From Deltaproteobacteria bacterium (lineage in GTDB: Bacteria; Desulfobacterota; Dissulfuribacteria; Dissulfuribacterales; UBA3076): 7,452 bases of DNA. Each line of letters starts with the position of its first letter. Position 1 is the first letter of the stretch. The position numbers and the translations under genes are program-made. The notes beneath the pieces are model-generated. The model had not been told where the DNA came from. It searched no databases and worked only from the letters and a program-made list of their open reading frames with translations. Location: positions 1-7,452 of the forward strand of contig JAUXDR010000042.1 of assembly GCA_030618205.1 (NCBI GenBank), written 5' to 3'. Of this stretch, positions 6,325 to 7,452 are shown one piece after another.

Positions 6325-7293
6325 TTAGTTCTTGTCAGACAGGTCTCTTGAGCCTGGTCTCTCCGCCGGGAGACGAAGTCCCGGAGCCGGTTCCATGGAT
6401 AAGCCGGGCTGCATGGACGGCCTGAGACCGGGATGCGACTGAGGAAAAGTTGCAGTATCCCTATCACGCAATTTCGGTGAAAACCCCTGGACCAATCGAG
6501 GGGCATGAGCTACCATATTCACAGGGGTGGCTGTTCCGTACCGGTCTGTCAAAAAGATCGCTTCAGCCGCAGCCAGATCCTCAATGGTGTCAATCTCATA
6601 CCAAGGCCTGCCATCAAAAGATACGGCCTGAAGAGAAAGGCTGCCATCGGCTACCATCTCCGCAAACACGGCCTCATAGTAATCGTTAACTCTGCCCGCA
6701 GAAATGTGCTGATCCAATCGTTCCCTAATCCGATGCCATGAAGAAAGCGACAGGCTGTAGATGTTAACGGTCTTATACGTGAGTTCATCCGGAGGCCTGG
6801 CAGTGCCGATCCAAAAGGCCTTGACCTCTTGAAAGCGATTGACTGTAACCCTGCTGCCGTTCATCCACGGCTGCATGCGCGCGATGGCAATTCTGTCAGG
6901 GCAGAGCATATCCTCCAGCAGCGACTCATCAAAAACAAGATCACTCTCAATCAAAAGAAACGGCTCTCGGATGATTTCACGGGCCATCCAGAGCGAATAG
7001 ATGTTGTTTGTCGTTGCATAAAGCGGGCTATGGACATAATCGATTGTTATACCGCCTACTTGCGTTCCAAGGAAGTCCTGAATGCAGTTTTCAAAGTGTC
7101 CTGTCACCACAACCAGACGTTTGAAGCGATGCTGATCCAGACAGGAGACCAGCTGTCCCAGTATGGGGACCCCGTCCACCATTGTAAGGCATTTAGGCTT
7201 GTTTTGTGTTAAGGGATGCAGGCGACTTCCTACACCAGCGGCAAGCAGCAAAGCGGTTGTCACCCGTTCGTTTTCAGGATCAATGTGGTTCAT
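6325..7293 (-). CDS. LicC-like sugar/amino-alcohol-phosphate nucleotidyltransferase with a proline-rich C-terminal tail
   Basis: Predicted to join a nucleoside triphosphate to a small phosphate ester, giving a nucleotide-activated donor. Positions below count from the GTG at 7299; subtract 2 for the ATG start. The signature LLLAAGVGSRLHPLTQNKP is at 17-35, TNNIYSLW at 97-104, the metal-binding aspartate in LIESDLVFD at 120 and a second acidic site in WYEIDTIEDL at 237. TNNIYSLW is typical of LicC-type cytidylyltransferases. The catalytic domain ends near 255; about 70 more residues are rich in Pro, Gly and Arg. I prefer ATG 7293 (322 residues), because AGG at 7301-7299 stands 5 bases before it; GTG 7299 (324 residues) is possible. 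It is the first gene of a two-gene minus-strand operon with the PLP enzyme. The two are close enough to suggest they act on one pathway. Confidence 0.87.
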   Translation of the reverse strand: MNHIDPENERVTTALLLAAGVGSRLHPLTQNKPKCLTMVDGVPILGQLVSCLDQHRFKRLVVVTGHFENCIQDFLGTQVGGITIDYVHSPLYATTNNIYSLWMAREIIREPFLLIESDLVFDESLLEDMLCPDRIAIARMQPWMNGSRVTVNRFQEVKAFWIGTARPPDELTYKTVNIYSLSLSSWHRIRERLDQHISAGRVNDYYEAVFAEMVADGSLSLQAVSFDGRPWYEIDTIEDLAAAEAIFLTDRYGTATPVNMVAHAPRLVQGFSPKLRDRDTATFPQSHPGLRPSMQPGLSMEPAPGLRLPAERPGSRDLSDKN

Positions 7294-7313
7294 CTGCACC
7301 TATTCTTCAGTCT

Positions 7314-7334
7314 GTAGCGTTAACACAACGCTAC
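7314..7334. repeat. Perfect 8-bp inverted repeat upstream of the nucleotidyltransferase
   Basis: GTAGCGTT (7314-7321) and AACGCTAC (7327-7334) are exact reverse complements around the 5-base centre AACAC. The element lies 20 bp ahead of the preferred minus-strand start. It could be a repressor site or a hairpin in the 5' leader. No T-run follows on either strand, so it does not look like an intrinsic terminator. Confidence 0.55.
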
Positions 7335-7353
7335 CTTGCGATTTAGCACAACG
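7320..7353. repeat. 11-bp direct repeat TTARCACAACG in the minus-strand upstream region
   Basis: TTAACACAACG at 7320-7330 and TTAGCACAACG at 7343-7353 differ at one base and are 23 bp apart, close to two helical turns. The first copy overlaps the inverted repeat. CACAAC appears again at 7441-7446. The arrangement would suit a two-site operator, but the function is unknown. Confidence 0.45.
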
Positions 7354-7359
7354 GTTATA
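7354..7359 (-). promoter_or_regulatory. Possible -10 element for the minus-strand operon
   Basis: On the minus strand this reads TATAAC, 5 of 6 matches to the -10 consensus, about 60 bp ahead of the nucleotidyltransferase start. No convincing -35 hexamer stands 16-18 bp upstream; that stretch is T-rich. If real, transcription would begin just before the inverted repeat and place it in the leader. Confidence 0.25.
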
Positions 7360-7452
7360 TGCAAATCTGATTTAAAGAAAGAAAAATTGCGGGAATACAG
7401 CTTTCTTACGTGTTTATGAATACAATAGCAGTCCCAATTACACAACAGTTAA

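Noticed and set aside
6829..7212. A 127-codon plus-strand open frame
   Set aside because: Fully antisense to the conserved core of the nucleotidyltransferase; it has no domain and no ribosome site.
7314..7353. The repeats as an integron attC or phage attachment site
   Set aside because: The core does not fit the GTTRRRY / RYYYAAC pattern, and no integrase or cassette is in the window.
1..7452. tRNA, rRNA, CRISPR arrays or insertion-sequence ends
   Set aside because: I looked for cloverleaf-like sequence, regularly spaced repeats and transposase motifs and saw none.

Overview
This is a bacterial surface-polysaccharide locus (O-antigen, capsule or similar glycan). The gene types point that way: the tail of a multi-membrane-segment protein resembling a Wzx flippase, a family 2 glycosyltransferase, remains of a hexapeptide-repeat acetyltransferase, a class III aminotransferase, a D-2-hydroxyacid dehydrogenase, a LicD-family protein, and a nucleotidyltransferase/PLP-enzyme pair. 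The phylum cannot be fixed from the window. The mixed base composition, and the broken genes between intact ones, are typical of a horizontally shuffled glycan island.

Layout. Positions 1-191 hold the C-terminus of the putative flippase. A glycosyltransferase gene (216-1324) follows. Its reading frame is broken near the N-terminus by what looks like one extra GT in a short GT tract (313-318). Positions 1433-1769 are the wreck of an acetyltransferase: an N-terminal part joined directly to the C-terminal hexapeptide end, followed by a one-base frameshift. Positions 1770-2278 have no intact gene, but carry a near-consensus sigma70-type promoter (2175-2203). That promoter faces a tight three-gene operon: class III aminotransferase (2279-3613), D-2-hydroxyacid dehydrogenase (3620-4546) and LicD-family protein (4562-5227).

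The right side is on the minus strand and looks richer in G+C. It has a LicC-like sugar/amino-alcohol-phosphate nucleotidyltransferase (7293-6325) and, 2 bases after its stop, a HisC/CobD-fold PLP enzyme (6322-5219). The two operons converge, and their last genes overlap by 9 bp. A perfect 8-bp inverted repeat and an 11-bp direct repeat lie just upstream of the nucleotidyltransferase.

Working together (inference): the PLP enzyme could make an amino-alcohol phosphate by transamination or decarboxylation, the nucleotidyltransferase could activate it as a CDP-type donor, and the LicD protein could transfer the phospho-group to the glycan. The dehydrogenase and class III aminotransferase are a plausible oxidise-then-aminate pair that makes a precursor or a separate amino substituent. 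This possible phospho-amino-alcohol decoration module is the most interesting content of the window; its substrate is not determined by the sequence.
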